In this document: positions 50,144 through 50,484 of the stretch, one piece after another
How positions within the stretch are numbered: position 1 is the first letter of the stretch
How the letters are laid out: each line of letters opens with the position of its first letter
Source: Streptomyces odonnellii
Lineage (GTDB): Bacteria > Actinomycetota > Actinomycetes > Streptomycetales > Streptomycetaceae
Assembly: GCF_000981895.1 (NCBI RefSeq)
Contig: NZ_LATD01000053.1
Coordinates: 1-50,484 of the forward strand
DNA: 50,484 nt
Reading direction: 5' to 3'
The notes under the pieces: generated by a model
The model's database searches: none
Told to the model about the DNA's origin: nothing
Seen by the model: the letters and a program-made list of their open reading frames with translations, nothing else
Position numbers and translations under genes: made by a program

Positions 50144-50484
50144 ATGACGCACGATCCGCTCCGCCCCGAGAACGCCCCCGACGAGCCGCTGCCGCTGATG
50201 AAGTCCCCTACGCTGATGGATCGTTGGCGCCGTGCGTTCGGGCGGGCTGCCCTTGGCGGAGCCAGTAGTACCCCGAGTCCGACTCACGGCCGGTTTTCGG
50301 GGATCTCCGCCCCGGGGGTGGCGGAGGAGACCCAGCGCCAGGGGGCGCCGGGCCGGGGGGTCGGGGCCGAGGGCGGCCCCGACCAGGACATGCTCCACGT
50401 CGTTCAGCGCGAGATCCTCCGCCCCGTGCGCGAAGACGTTGCCGCCGCCGGCGAACCCGCCGTGAAGAGCGCGCAGCCCACGAT
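50144..50484 (+). CDS. N-terminal part of an unknown element protein (partial)
   Basis: ATG 50144 has CGGAGA at 9-nt spacing and the frame is open to the window edge (113 residues seen). The sequence is hydrophilic, Pro/Gly-rich, with one short helical segment (SPTLMDRWRRAFGRAALGG) and later MLHVVQREILRPVREDVAAAGE. No domain can be named. In related elements the gene after DUF2637 is often an FtsK/TraB-type transfer ATPase or a helper protein, but nothing here confirms that. Confidence 0.6.
   Translation, partial: MTHDPLRPENAPDEPLPLMKSPTLMDRWRRAFGRAALGGASSTPSPTHGRFSGISAPGVAEETQRQGAPGRGVGAEGGPDQDMLHVVQREILRPVREDVAAAGEPAVKSAQPT

Larger units (their letters stand above)
44309..50484. mobile_element. 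Integrated element at tRNA-Thr, probably an actinomycete ICE (left part)
   Basis: An integrase gene begins the region directly downstream of an intact tRNA, followed by a regulator, an excisionase-like gene, a DUF3631 ATPase, a repeat region and a DUF2637 membrane protein. None of these belongs to the conserved core order seen to the left. The attL core should lie in the 3' half of the tRNA (about 44270-44308). No second copy of that sequence is seen up to 50484, so the right end is outside. A prophage remnant is the alternative, but no phage structural gene is visible. Confidence 0.75.

Overview
This window is a high-GC, strongly GC3-biased actinobacterial chromosome segment. Gene content (bldG, a tad pilus locus, a TTA codon, TAnnnT -10 boxes placed for leaderless mRNAs) points to Streptomyces or a close relative. 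Positions 1 to about 44310 look like vertically inherited core chromosome. Much of it follows the order of the Mycobacterium tuberculosis Rv3677c-Rv3644c block (MBL, crp, nth, Nudix, marP, ephE, acs, Rv3662c, Rv3661, ssd, tad, helicase, topA, holB). The gene-order comparison is from memory, not from a search.

Layout. 1-5650: tail of an unknown gene, an MBL-fold hydrolase, crp, nth, a CoA-type Nudix hydrolase and a MarP-like periplasmic serine protease. 6160-14170, mostly minus strand: an epoxide-hydrolase-like protein, a small membrane protein, NhaA, acetyl-CoA synthetase and a SulP transporter fused to a beta-carbonic anhydrase. 14470-19200: a polysaccharide-deacetylase lipoprotein, a CooC/MinD-like ATPase, a degenerate Fic-fold protein, an HAD phosphatase and two probable small RNAs. 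These are an Ms1-like RNA downstream of the HAD gene and a 6C RNA upstream of it. 19497-24473: a tightly coupled Ssd/TadA/TadB/TadC/Flp/TadE/TadG-like locus. 24502-28000: an MrfA-type helicase with a TTA codon at codon 6, divergent from bldG and its partner anti-sigma factor. 28254-44140: H+-pyrophosphatase, a lipoprotein, a methyltransferase, a small membrane protein, topA, an MFS-like/thymidylate kinase fusion, the DNA polymerase III delta-prime subunit and a secreted tripeptidyl-aminopeptidase-like lipoprotein.

An intact tRNA-Thr(CGU) at 44235-44308 marks the left end of an integrated element that runs off the right edge. The element carries a tyrosine integrase, a coupled XRE-type regulator, a divergent excisionase-like HTH gene, a DUF3631 ATPase, an iteron-like repeat region, a DUF2637 membrane protein and the start of another gene. 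It resembles an actinomycete integrative and conjugative element, but the transfer ATPase and the right att site are not visible.

The least explained parts are the two RNA loci and the pseudo-Fic gene beside them, a candidate Crp site in the same interval, the altered N-box of the anti-sigma factor, the domain fusions, and the repeat-rich non-coding region of the element.
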